Below are positions 13,582 through 21,136 of a stretch of DNA of 27,612 bases, piece by piece (the first letter of the stretch is position 1; each line of letters begins with the position of its first letter). The notes under the pieces are model-generated. The model was given only the letters and a program-made list of their open reading frames with translations, was not told the DNA's origin and searched no databases. Position numbers and translations under genes: made by a program. Where the stretch lies: positions 1 through 27,612 of the forward strand of contig JBBDXI010000053.1 of NCBI GenBank assembly GCA_040902425.1, in the 5' to 3' direction. The stretch is from JBBDXI01 sp040902425 (GTDB lineage: Bacteria > Planctomycetota > Phycisphaerae > Phycisphaerales > UBA1924).

Positions 13582-15090
13582 ATGGAGAGGCGCCCGGAGA
13601 GCGACGGGCCGGGTGAGCCTTGCGACCAGACGCGCAATTGCTGGTTCACGGGCGCGACAACGGTGGCCCTGGTGCTCGGGGTCGCCGCCGCCGTCAGGGT
13701 GCTGTCGCATCTCAACATCCCCCTTGTCATCTCGAACGACGGCGCGTGGTACCTCCACTGGGCCCACCAGCTTCTGAGCGGCGAGTCGCCCGATCTCCCG
13801 CCGTTTCGAACACCGGGATACCCGCTGTTCCTCTGGGCGCTCTTCGCGGTGTTCGGATCAGGCCCCGGCGTCATCCTCGGCGCACAGCACGCGCTGGGCT
13901 GCGCAACGGCGGCGCTCGTGGCGTGGATGGTGGTGCGGCTCAGAGGGCCGGTGTGGGGCCTGGCCGCGGGCCTCCTGGCCGCGCTCGATCCGGTGCTCCT
14001 CGCCTTTGAGAGCACGGTCCTGACCGAGTCGGTCTCGACGTTCCTGCTCGTCGCCCTCGCGGCGATGTCCGTCGGACCCGGTTCACGCCAGCCCGTGCGG
14101 CCTGCCGCGCTCGGGCTTGTCCTGGGGGCGCTGTGCCTCGTGCGTCCGGCCTTCCAGGTCTTCGTCCCGTTTCTTGCGCTGGGCGTCGCCCTGCAGGCCC
14201 GGGCCACCGTCCCCCGGGCCATCCGCCTTCGCTCGGCAGCGATCCTGCTCCTCGCGTTCGGGCTCGTCGTGGGCCCATGGGTCTACCGAAACGCACAGCA
14301 CGGGACCCGAGGCCTTTCCGGCGGAAACGGCGTCTTCCTCTGGATCGGCGTAGCGCAGGCGGGCTTGCTCGTGCCTGACTTCCCGCTCCCGGGAGCGATC
14401 GAGGAGCGGTACCGCTCGATCATCGCAACCGGCCGGCCCGATGACGGCAGCATCCACCGGTTCCTGGGGGCGGTGAACGCCTGGCGCTCGCCGGGTGTCG
14501 ACCGCCTCCTCGGCCGCTGGGCACGGGCGAGCGTGAGGGCCCGCCCGCTCGGCTATTCGAGCGCGGCCCTGCACGGCGTGTGCTGGCAGCTCGGGCTGTT
14601 CCCTCGGTCGGGCAGCGCGGTGCACAACGAGACGACGTGGATGCTCCGCCGGTTCTCGCAGGACGGACGCGAGGGCGGGATGGCAGCGCCGAACTTCCAG
14701 TTCAACCAGCCGATCACGGGGCTGGACCATTTCGCGCAGCCCAAAGGGCGGGGCCCGCTGGCGTGGACCCTCGACCGGCTCGCGACGCCGTTGAGCAGCG
14801 GATGGCCCCGTCTCCTCCTGGGCGCGCTGGCCGTGTTCGCGACAGGGGCCTTCGCCCGGGCCGGCCGGTGGACGCTCGCGCTGTGCCTAGCCGCGTCGCT
14901 CGCCCATTGCCTCGCCCACGCGGCGTTCCTCCTGCCGTACAGCCGCTACACCCTTCCGTGCTGGGTGCTGTGGTGCATCGCCGTGGCGGATATCCCCGCG
15001 CACCGCGCCGGGCGGAGCCTCCCCGCTCACGAGAGCCCGGCGGACGGCGTTACGGGCAGCCGGCCGCGTACCGCGTCAGGAAGCAGCTGA
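13582..15090 (+). CDS. GT39/ArnT-like polytopic membrane glycosyltransferase
   Basis: 502 residues with about ten hydrophobic helices. After the first helix comes an acidic loop SNDGAWYLHWAHQLLSG followed by PPFRTPGYPLFLWALF, as in the GT39/PMT-like (glycosyltransferase RgtA/B/C/D) family that uses polyprenyl-phosphate sugars; the loop Asp is the expected catalytic residue. Donor and acceptor are unknown. The ATG at 13582 is preferred over the longer open frame because it follows TAGGCT by 7 nt and begins just before the first helix. The last 41 bp overlap the end of the convergent beta-propeller gene, so the Ser/Arg-rich tail is read from the antisense of that gene. Confidence 0.78.
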   Translation: MERRPESDGPGEPCDQTRNCWFTGATTVALVLGVAAAVRVLSHLNIPLVISNDGAWYLHWAHQLLSGESPDLPPFRTPGYPLFLWALFAVFGSGPGVILGAQHALGCATAALVAWMVVRLRGPVWGLAAGLLAALDPVLLAFESTVLTESVSTFLLVALAAMSVGPGSRQPVRPAALGLVLGALCLVRPAFQVFVPFLALGVALQARATVPRAIRLRSAAILLLAFGLVVGPWVYRNAQHGTRGLSGGNGVFLWIGVAQAGLLVPDFPLPGAIEERYRSIIATGRPDDGSIHRFLGAVNAWRSPGVDRLLGRWARASVRARPLGYSSAALHGVCWQLGLFPRSGSAVHNETTWMLRRFSQDGREGGMAAPNFQFNQPITGLDHFAQPKGRGPLAWTLDRLATPLSSGWPRLLLGALAVFATGAFARAGRWTLALCLAASLAHCLAHAAFLLPYSRYTLPCWVLWCIAVADIPAHRAGRSLPAHESPADGVTGSRPRTASGSS

Positions 15091-16444
15091 AGTCCTGGAC
15101 GTTGAACTCGGGCCACTCGGTCGAGCCGTCGCAGTTGGCGTAGGGGTCCCAGGCGGCGAACCTGGCCAGGAAGCAGGAGAAATCCTGCACGTTGAGCGCG
15201 GGCGGCGTGGCGCTGCGGTCGCAGTTGGCGTAGCAGAGCGGGGGCGAGCCGTTGTGGTGGAGCGTGTGGGTTCCCGTGGAGTACCCAAGCGAGTCCATGC
15301 CCCACCCGACCGCCCACACGTCGGAGCGCGACGAGCCGCCCACCGCCAGGAGGACTGCCTGATTGGGGTTCTCAACGCGGCTCCAGCGGACACCGTCCCA
15401 GTGGACCGTCTGGTACTCGAACGCCAGGTTCGAGCCGAGCGGGGGATCGCCCCCGCCCACCGCCCACACGTCGTCGCTGCTGATGGCGTGGACGCCGTAC
15501 ATGCGGGAGTCATGGCCGCCAACGCCCGATTGCGGGACGCGGGACCAACTTGTCCCGTCCCAGTGCCACGTCCGGGCCGAGGCGATGGCGTGGCCGTTGT
15601 GGTTGACGTACTTGTACACACCCACCGCCCAGACGTCGTTGGATGCGACGCCCGAGATGCTCCGCAGCCAGATGTAGCCGCCGGGCTCGTGCGGGAGGGG
15701 CACCTCGGTCCAGGATGCGCCGTCCCAGTGGAACGCGAGGCCCCGGATGCCGGTGCTGATCACGCCGGCCACGCCCACCGCCCAGACATCGTTCGCCCCG
15801 AGCGCGAAGACGGAGTCGAGCTGGCCATACTCGATCGGCGGATAGGCGACCGGCGTCCAGGCCGCGCCGTCGTAGTGAACGATGAGGGGAACCTTCGCAG
15901 AAAAACTGAGCCACTGGTCCCCCACCGCCCAGACATCGGTGGCGGACACGGCCGCCACTCCGTAAAGGGCGTTGGCCAGGCCGGGGTTGGGGCTCTGGGC
16001 CCGCGTCCAGGAGGACCCGTCCCAGTGCTGGATCACGGTCCAGCCGCAGAGGCCGCAGTTGTTGTTGATGCCCCAGCCGACGGCCCAGATGTCGGTGCTG
16101 CTCACGGCGTCGATGTCGTCGAGCTGGGCCTTCTGGGCTTCGGGGATCGCGGGCGTGCTCACGAGCGACCACGCAGCGCCGTTCCAGTGCATGGAGAGGG
16201 GCGTGGGGCAGTACTCGCAGTGGGCGGGGTTGTAGTGGAAGCCGACAGCCCACGCGTCCGTCGGCGAGAGCGCTTCGACGGCGTTGAGCGTGTTGCCGAG
16301 CGGCTGCGGCCCGCCATTGGGGCTCGGCACGACCATCCAGGGCGTGCTGCCCTCGGGCTGAGCGTGGGCCACGCCCGCGATGCAGAGCAGGGCCCCGGCA
16401 GCAGCCAGCCGCTTGCCGCTCACGCTCGTTGTGCGCATCGTCAT
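15050..16444 (-). CDS. Secreted seven-bladed beta-propeller protein with dockerin-like tail
   Basis: 464 residues. Residues 1-28 form a signal peptide (hydrophobic core AAAGALLCIAGVAHA, cleavage after AHA). Seven repeats carrying D(V/I/A)WAVG, each with an HWDG..W-like partner strand, make a probable seven-bladed propeller. After SPPL come two repeats beginning YANCD and continuing NVQDFSCFL(A/T)R, resembling the calcium-binding dockerin type I fold found at the C-terminus of many Phycisphaerales exported proteins. It is likely surface or extracellular; the ligand is unknown. The mRNA has AAGGAG about 8 nt before the ATG at 16444. The tail probably acts in anchoring or complex formation (inference). 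Confidence 0.88.
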   Translation of the reverse strand: MTMRTTSVSGKRLAAAGALLCIAGVAHAQPEGSTPWMVVPSPNGGPQPLGNTLNAVEALSPTDAWAVGFHYNPAHCEYCPTPLSMHWNGAAWSLVSTPAIPEAQKAQLDDIDAVSSTDIWAVGWGINNNCGLCGWTVIQHWDGSSWTRAQSPNPGLANALYGVAAVSATDVWAVGDQWLSFSAKVPLIVHYDGAAWTPVAYPPIEYGQLDSVFALGANDVWAVGVAGVISTGIRGLAFHWDGASWTEVPLPHEPGGYIWLRSISGVASNDVWAVGVYKYVNHNGHAIASARTWHWDGTSWSRVPQSGVGGHDSRMYGVHAISSDDVWAVGGGDPPLGSNLAFEYQTVHWDGVRWSRVENPNQAVLLAVGGSSRSDVWAVGWGMDSLGYSTGTHTLHHNGSPPLCYANCDRSATPPALNVQDFSCFLARFAAWDPYANCDGSTEWPEFNVQDFSCFLTRYAAGCP

Positions 16445-16647
16445 CGCATCATCTCCTTCTTGCCCTCACGCCCGTGGTCGGGCCATCCCCGGCGGCGGCG
16501 CGCGTCTCTCAGAGAATGTCGCGGCGGCCGGCCCGACCTTACGGCATGAACCAGAATTTCAGGACAGAGCGAGCCCTTGCGGACACCGAACTTCACGATC
16601 TAACTGGGATAGCCAGCGAGGGAAACGCCGCCTCCCACCTATCCGTT

Positions 16648-16653
16648 TAGACT
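16648..16653 (+). promoter_or_regulatory. Putative -10 of the ABC permease gene
   Basis: TAGACT, 7 nt before the ATG at 16661. Confidence 0.4.
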
Positions 16654-16660
16654 CGCGCGG

Positions 16661-18244
16661 ATGGCGCGCACAGCCGCGGGACAGGGTGGCGGTTGGGCGG
16701 CCCTCGTGCTGGCCGGGTTGGTCGGCGTCACCGTAGGCATCCCCGGCCTTGCGGTCGTCGCGCGCGTCGCGTGGGCCGTGGTCTCGGCCCCGGGTGAGGC
16801 CGGCCGCGCCGCCCGCGTCGACCTGGGCCTGCTCGCCAGGACCCTGCTGGTCGCCGCGGCCATCGCGGCCCTCGCCACCCTCCTCGGCTGGCCCGGCGCC
16901 TGGGCGGCGCGCCGGCTGCCCTCACGTTTCGTGGCCCTGCTGGCGCTCCCGCTGCTCCTGCCCAGCTACCTGATCTCGTCGGGGTGGGGGCTCCTCCGCG
17001 CCCCGGGGGCCGCCATCGGCGACAGGCTGATGTCGCCCGGCCGGGAGTGGATGGTCATCCCGGTCGGTCAGGGCCTGGCCATCGCCGGCCTCGCCCTCTG
17101 GGCCTCGCCCCTCGCTTCGCTCCTCATCGCCTCGCAGCTCCGCCGGACCGATGAGGATGTGTACGAGGCCCTCCGCCTCCTCCCCGCCTCGCGCGGGCGC
17201 CGGGCCCTGGCCATCCTCGGCATGGCGCGACCGGGTGTGCTCATGGCCTTCGGCGCGGTGCTCCTCCTGATGCTCGGCTCCGCCGTGCCCCTCCACGTCT
17301 CCCAGCTCGACACCTACGCGATCACGCTCTGGCGCCGCCTCGATGAGTCGGCCCGCGCCGCGCACTGGCGCGTGTGGGTCGCCGCATGGCCGCTCCTGCT
17401 CGCGCCCGCGGCGGCCGCGTGGGCCGTGACCGCGCGCCTGCGGGCCGAGAGCACCGAGGGGGCCCGGCTCGGCCAGGCCGAGGACCCGCGCATCCGGGCC
17501 TCGCCCGTGCTGGCCGGCGCCGCCCTCGTCTGGTCGCTCGCCGTCCTCGCCCCGGTGGCGCTCTTCCTGCTCAACCTCCGCGGCCTTTCCGTGCTGCAGG
17601 TCTTCTGGCGGACGGCGTGGCGCTCGATCCTCGCCAGCAGCGTCACCTCCGCCGCAACCGCGCTGGTCGCCGCAGTGATCGCCGGTTCGATGTGGGCCGC
17701 GCTGGCCGGTGGAGCCCCCGCGCGCCGGACCGCCCGCGCCTGCCTGGGGGCGCTCCTGGTGGCGGGCCTCTCCCCCGGCATCCTCGTCGGCCTGGCGACG
17801 GCAGAGGCCTGGCGGGCGTGGCCGGCGCTCGCCCCCATCGCCGACTCCCCGGCGGTGATCGTCCTGGCGCACACCGCCCGCTTCGGCTTCCTCGCCGCCC
17901 TCGCCGGCTGGTGGCTCGCCCGCACCGAGCCCCGCGAGCTGCGCGACCTCCGCCGGCTCGAAGCGGGCGACTCCCTCCGCGGGTGGCTCCGGGGGGCCCT
18001 GCCCCCCCAGGCTGGCGTGCTCGCCGGCGTCGCCGCCGCGACCGGCCTGCTCAGCTTCCACGAGATCGAGGCCGCCGTCATGCTCCAGCCCCCCAGCAGC
18101 ATCGGCGGCGGCTTCGCCTGGCTGATGCTCCAGCAACTCCACTTCGCCCGGACCCAGGAGCTGGCGGCGGGCATGGTGTACGTGGTGGGCGGAGGGTTGG
18201 TGGCGGGGCTTCTGGCGGTGTGGCTGCTGGGGGGGAGGCGATAG
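16661..18244 (+). CDS. Fused two-domain ABC transporter permease (iron/thiamine/FbpB type)
   Basis: 527 residues with about twelve membrane helices in two homologous halves, as in FbpB/SfuB/ThiP-type permeases for ferric iron or thiamine. The EAA-loop equivalents are EALRLLPASRGRRALAILG near residue 170 and LEAGDSLRGWLRGALPPQ near residue 435. The second loop is less conserved. No ATPase or binding-protein gene adjoins it; the partners may be encoded elsewhere, or lie beyond the neighbours shown here. The ATG at 16661 is 7 nt after TAGACT. It is divergent from the propeller gene across 216 bp in which I see no other gene. Confidence 0.85.
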   Translation: MARTAAGQGGGWAALVLAGLVGVTVGIPGLAVVARVAWAVVSAPGEAGRAARVDLGLLARTLLVAAAIAALATLLGWPGAWAARRLPSRFVALLALPLLLPSYLISSGWGLLRAPGAAIGDRLMSPGREWMVIPVGQGLAIAGLALWASPLASLLIASQLRRTDEDVYEALRLLPASRGRRALAILGMARPGVLMAFGAVLLLMLGSAVPLHVSQLDTYAITLWRRLDESARAAHWRVWVAAWPLLLAPAAAAWAVTARLRAESTEGARLGQAEDPRIRASPVLAGAALVWSLAVLAPVALFLLNLRGLSVLQVFWRTAWRSILASSVTSAATALVAAVIAGSMWAALAGGAPARRTARACLGALLVAGLSPGILVGLATAEAWRAWPALAPIADSPAVIVLAHTARFGFLAALAGWWLARTEPRELRDLRRLEAGDSLRGWLRGALPPQAGVLAGVAAATGLLSFHEIEAAVMLQPPSSIGGGFAWLMLQQLHFARTQELAAGMVYVVGGGLVAGLLAVWLLGGRR

Positions 18245-18245
18245 C

Positions 18246-18276
18246 ACGACCGCCTAAGGCTGCGGTCGATGGCACG
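18246..18276. repeat. Palindromic element with GTGGCAC-like end after the permease
   Basis: CGACCGC and GCGGTCG around CTAAGGCT, bounded by GCAC on the left and ATGGCAC on the right. It begins 2 bp after the permease stop, so it may serve as a terminator hairpin; there is no T tract. Its end resembles the GTGGCAC terminus of families B-D. Confidence 0.55.
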
Positions 18277-18360
18277 TTCAGCGAGGCTCGTCCACCGCGG
18301 CGCGGGTACCGCCGCATCCGGGGGCGCTCAGACGCCCGCACCGCGGTCTGGTCGTCGCGC

Positions 18361-18718
18361 TCAGCGTTCGAACGCGATCTCGCCGTGATCCGGCACTTTC
18401 AGGCGCACGCGAGTGGCCTTGTCCTCGCGGGTCTCGAGGGCGCCCTCGGCGTCTTGGATGATCGGGCCCAGCACCGTGAACGCGTCCCGGGCTGTCGGCT
18501 GCACGCGCAGCTCGGCGTTGCCGAGGAAAGAGGCGGAGGGAGTCGCCGGCCTGCTTCGCCCGCAGCGTGCCCCAGTCGCGATTGACGAACTCCCCCGCGT
18601 ATGTCGGTGCGGGCGCGCTGAGCGACGAGCTCGGGAGGGGTCCGCCGCGCGGCGCGGCCGCGGCCGGTTTCGGTACAGAACAACCCGGTTCGCTCCCGGC
18701 CGGGGCGGTGGTGGGCAC
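18361..18718 (-). pseudogene. Frameshifted hypothetical gene downstream of mlaE
   Basis: Frame one, from a GTG at 18718, gives a Pro/Ala-rich stretch followed by YAGEFVNRDWGTLRAKQAG and DSLRL. The good coding sequence then continues only after skipping one base at the AAA of 18527-18529, reading FLGNAELRVQPTARDAFTVL, then PIIQDAEGALETREDKATRV and ending in KVPDHGEIAFER with a TGA at 18363-18361. With one base removed there is a single protein of about 118 residues. It is either a real one-base insertion (pseudogene) or a sequence error. I do not recognise the family; it follows mlaE in the same direction. Confidence 0.45.
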
Positions 18719-18763
18719 GGTCCTGTATCCCGAGTGCGGGCCGAGGCCGCGAAGCCTCCGCCC

Positions 18764-18821
18764 CCCCGCTGAACTCCGCGTGATCTTCCGCGTCCTCGGC
18801 GTACTCCGAACGGTTCCTCGG
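18764..18821. repeat. Degenerate GAGGACGCGGA-type repeat after mlaE
   Basis: On the minus strand this reads as short related units (GCCGAGGACGCGGAAGATC, GCGGAGTTCAG) beginning about 9 bp after the mlaE stop. It resembles the CGCAGAGG and CGCGGAGG repeats in pheT. It fills most of the gap between mlaE and the broken gene. Confidence 0.5.
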
Positions 18822-18829
18822 CGGGCGGC

Positions 18830-19681
18830 TCAGACGAGCTTCAGGGCGTAGAAGATCGCCGTGAAGATCATGTCCGCGATGATGATCGCCACGATCGACT
18901 CGACCACCGTGTTGGTCGTGGCCTTGCCCACGCCCGCGGCCCCGCCGGAGACCTTCAGCCCGTTGCCGCACGCGATCACGCCGATGAGCAGGCCGAAGAC
19001 CGCGCCCTTCCCCACGCCCGTGTAGAAGTCCACCGGCTTCACCTGGATGAGCACGTGGTCCCAGAACGTGCTCGCGGGGATGTCCAGCGCCAGCGAGGCC
19101 GTCGCCATCGCGGCCACGACCGAGACCGCGTCGGCGATCACCGCCAGGCAGGTCATGCTGATCAGGCTGGCGACCACCCGCGGCACGACGAGGAACCGCA
19201 CCGGGTTCAGCGCGTGGGCCTCCAGCGCCTCGATCTCCTCGCCCACGGCCATGGTGCCCAGCTCGGCCGCGATGGCCGCCCCGGCGAAGCCCGTGAGCAC
19301 TACCGCCGCGATCAGCGGCCCCAGCTCGCGCAGCACCGCGACGCCGATGATGTTCCCGACGCTCTCCTTCTGCCCGTACTGCTCCAGCGGCGGCGCCAGC
19401 TGCAGCGCCAGGATGAGCCCGATGCACCCGGAGACCAGCGCGATGATCGGGATCGAGCGCACGCCCACGCGGACGATCTGCGAGACGATGGCCGCCGTGC
19501 CGATCCGCACCCGCTTGCCCCGGACCCCCCGGACCAGCCACCCCGAGGCGTCCACGAGCAGGAACAGCAGCTCGCCGATGTGCTCCAGGATGCTGATCGT
19601 CGCCCGCCCCAGCGAGGAGACCGGGCGGGTCGCGGAATAGCGGGGGGTTTCCGGCTCGCCGTCGGCCTGGGTGGCGGACAT
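18830..19681 (-). CDS. mlaE: MlaE family ABC lipid transport permease
   Basis: 283 residues of the MlaE/YrbE permease family, which moves phospholipids between membranes of Gram-negative bacteria. Typical blocks are ALVSGCIGLILALQLAPPLE, VAVLRELGPLIAAVVLTGFAGAAIAAELGTM, EEIEALEAHALNPVRFLVVPR and FGLLIGVIACGNGLKVSGGAAGVGKATTNTVVESI. The last block binds the cytoplasmic ATPase. MlaF and MlaD partners are not present nearby. An STAS-domain gene precedes it by 81 bp, the position MlaB would have in other mla operons. Confidence 0.93.
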   Translation of the reverse strand: MSATQADGEPETPRYSATRPVSSLGRATISILEHIGELLFLLVDASGWLVRGVRGKRVRIGTAAIVSQIVRVGVRSIPIIALVSGCIGLILALQLAPPLEQYGQKESVGNIIGVAVLRELGPLIAAVVLTGFAGAAIAAELGTMAVGEEIEALEAHALNPVRFLVVPRVVASLISMTCLAVIADAVSVVAAMATASLALDIPASTFWDHVLIQVKPVDFYTGVGKGAVFGLLIGVIACGNGLKVSGGAAGVGKATTNTVVESIVAIIIADMIFTAIFYALKLV

Positions 19682-19762
19682 GGCAGGACTATGGCCGCGG
19701 CGGGGCGGGGCGTCAAGCGGCGGCCGCGCTCACAGGCCCGTTCCGGCCCGCGGCGGGCGCGG

Positions 19763-20107
19763 TCACGCCGTCGCCGCCTTCTCGCGGCTGTCCACGATGG
19801 TGAAGACGCCGTCGAGGCGTGCGATCTCGAAGATCGAGCGGACGCGTTCCTTCATGGCGCACAGGACCAGGCGCGTGCTGCCCCGCCGGGCGGTCTGCAG
19901 GGCTTCCACCAGCGTGGCGACGCCGGAGCTGTCCATGTAGTCCACGCCCGTGAGGTCCACCACCAGGCGCTGGGGCTTGGCCGCCAGCGCCTGGCGCAGG
20001 GCCGCGCGCAGCGTCGGCGAGCGCGCCAGGTCCACATCGCCCTCGGGGGCGATCGTCACGGTGCCGCCCTCGGTCTGGGTCACCACTCTCATCGTCTCTT
20101 CGGGCAT
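19763..20107 (-). CDS. STAS-domain protein (anti-anti-sigma or MlaB-like)
   Basis: 114 residues with a single STAS domain (from about residue 5): VTIAPEGDVDLARSPTLRAAL, RLVVDLTGVDYMDSSGVATLVEAL. The phosphorylatable serine of the DSSG motif of SpoIIAA/RsbV is conserved. It starts 5 bp after the stop of the RsbW-like kinase, which strongly suggests a partner-switching pair. It is also directly upstream of mlaE, where MlaB is also a STAS protein; either role is possible. The ATG at 20107 is chosen; the ATG at 20092 (MRVVTQ) is a good alternative with AGAGA upstream. Confidence 0.9.
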   Translation of the reverse strand: MPEETMRVVTQTEGGTVTIAPEGDVDLARSPTLRAALRQALAAKPQRLVVDLTGVDYMDSSGVATLVEALQTARRGSTRLVLCAMKERVRSIFEIARLDGVFTIVDSREKAATA

Positions 20108-20112
20108 GGGTC

Positions 20113-20607
20113 TCAGGCTCCCCCGCGGGCGCACGGCCCGGGGCCGGTCTCTCCGGCGGGCGCGGGCTGTGTGATGCGTTTGGTCATGGTCAGTTTCATC
20201 CCGCCGGCTGCGCCGGGGCGCCGCTCGTAGCGGACCTCATCCATCACTTCCCGGATGATGTGAACGCCGAGGCCCCCGGGGCGGACCTCGTCCAGGTCGC
20301 GGCTCCTGATCTGCTCCGGGTCCACCTGCCTCGCCTCATCCTCCAGCACGATGGTCACGCCCTGGGCCCGGTTCTGCTCGTCGTGGACCGGGTTCAGGCT
20401 CAGCCAGATCGGCCGGTCCCGGCGGCGATCGTACCCGTGCCGGATGATGTTGCAGAGGGCCTCATCCACCGCCAGGGCGATCTGCCCCGAGCCCTCCTCG
20501 GAGAAGCCCAGCCGGCGCGACACGGCGCTGACCAGCTCCCGCGCCCCGCTCAGGTACGTCGGGTCGCTCACCATCTGCAGGCGGATGTGCGTCCCGTTGG
20601 AGGTCAT
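20113..20607 (-). CDS. RsbW-like anti-sigma ATP-binding serine kinase
   Basis: 164 residues of the HATPase_c/RsbW type. The N box is ALAVDEALCNIIRHGYD; the G1/G2 regions are VLEDEARQVDP and GGLGVHIIREVMDEVRYER. The family phosphorylates a STAS-domain antagonist and binds a sigma factor or another target. The ATG at 20607 overlaps the stop of the HEAT lipoprotein gene (ATGA), and the STAS gene follows 5 bp later. No sigma factor or PP2C phosphatase gene lies in the window, so the target is unknown. Confidence 0.92.
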   Translation of the reverse strand: MTSNGTHIRLQMVSDPTYLSGARELVSAVSRRLGFSEEGSGQIALAVDEALCNIIRHGYDRRRDRPIWLSLNPVHDEQNRAQGVTIVLEDEARQVDPEQIRSRDLDEVRPGGLGVHIIREVMDEVRYERRPGAAGGMKLTMTKRITQPAPAGETGPGPCARGGA

Positions 20608-21002
20608 CGGTGGCGGTCCTGATCCGGGATATCGGTTATCCCGCCGTCGGCGCTCGTTCCCGCGGGGGCCGCCCCCGGCTGCGCCTGGGGGTTATTCCAC
20701 TTGAGCCAGCGCTGCAGGGCCTCCCGGCGCTCGTGGGCCGGGGCCCAGTGCTCATAACCAAGGGTCTGGCCCGTCAGGTCCTCCAGGGCGTGGATGGCCG
20801 CCATCCGCACCAGCGGGTCGTCGCTCCCCAGCATCTCGATGAGGTGGGGCACGGAGGCCCGGTCGCTCGATTCCGCGGCCTTGGAGATCGCCCGCAGGCG
20901 GGCGTCCGGCGCCGGCGACTCGAACCCCTCCGGGGGCTTCCGGCACGCCGGCAGGAGGGCGGTCCCGAGAGCGAGGACGATCGCGGCGGCACGGGCGGGC
21001 AC
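20604..21002 (-). CDS. HEAT-repeat lipoprotein
   Basis: 132 residues from a GTG at 21002. A short signal peptide ends in the lipobox LLPAC with Cys20 as the lipidation site. Then come paired helices of a HEAT/PBS repeat: DARLRAISKAAESSDRASVP, HLIEMLGSDDPLVRMAAIHALEDLTG, and a tail with APAHERREALQRWLKWNNP. The ATGA overlap with the RsbW-like kinase places an envelope protein and a regulatory kinase in one unit. TACGAT at 21010-21015 is 7 nt before the GTG. A direct role is unknown; binding a partner at the membrane is the family expectation. Confidence 0.85.
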   Translation of the reverse strand: MPARAAAIVLALGTALLPACRKPPEGFESPAPDARLRAISKAAESSDRASVPHLIEMLGSDDPLVRMAAIHALEDLTGQTLGYEHWAPAHERREALQRWLKWNNPQAQPGAAPAGTSADGGITDIPDQDRHR

Positions 21003-21009
21003 AGCCGAA

Positions 21010-21015
21010 ATCGTA
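21010..21015 (-). promoter_or_regulatory. Putative -10 of the HEAT-RsbW-STAS-MlaE unit
   Basis: TACGAT on the minus strand, 7 nt before the GTG at 21002. This supports the GTG start and a leaderless transcript. Confidence 0.4.
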
Positions 21016-21076
21016 GAGGGGCTCGGGAGTTGACGACGGCGGGGCCCGGGCGCGGCTGGCGGGCGACGTGGACCCC

Positions 21077-21113
21077 TAGAATGGCCGACGCACGGGCGAC
21101 CCCTCGCCCGTGC
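21077..21113 (+). promoter_or_regulatory. guaA -10 and leader hairpin
   Basis: TAGAAT at 21077-21082 is a good -10. About 7 nt further, at 21090, begins a perfect inverted repeat: GCACGGGCGA, loop CCCC, TCGCCCGTGC (21090-21113), followed by ATTGTCTTTTC. The message would start at or beside the hairpin, 47 nt before the ATG. It resembles a terminator/attenuator or a 5' stabilising stem. The arm CACGGGCGA also matches family C. Confidence 0.6.
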
Positions 21114-21136
21114 ATTGTCTTTTCATAGGGGCCACG

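Noticed and set aside
16922..18247. 441-codon minus-strand open frame opposite the ABC permease
   Set aside because: Charged low-complexity translation; the plus strand gives regular membrane helices.
18245..18360. A further small gene after the permease
   Set aside because: Only a palindrome and short frames with no start and no coding pattern.
21030..21035. TTGACG as the -35 of guaA
   Set aside because: It lies 41 bp from the TAGAAT -10, far from the usual 17 bp.
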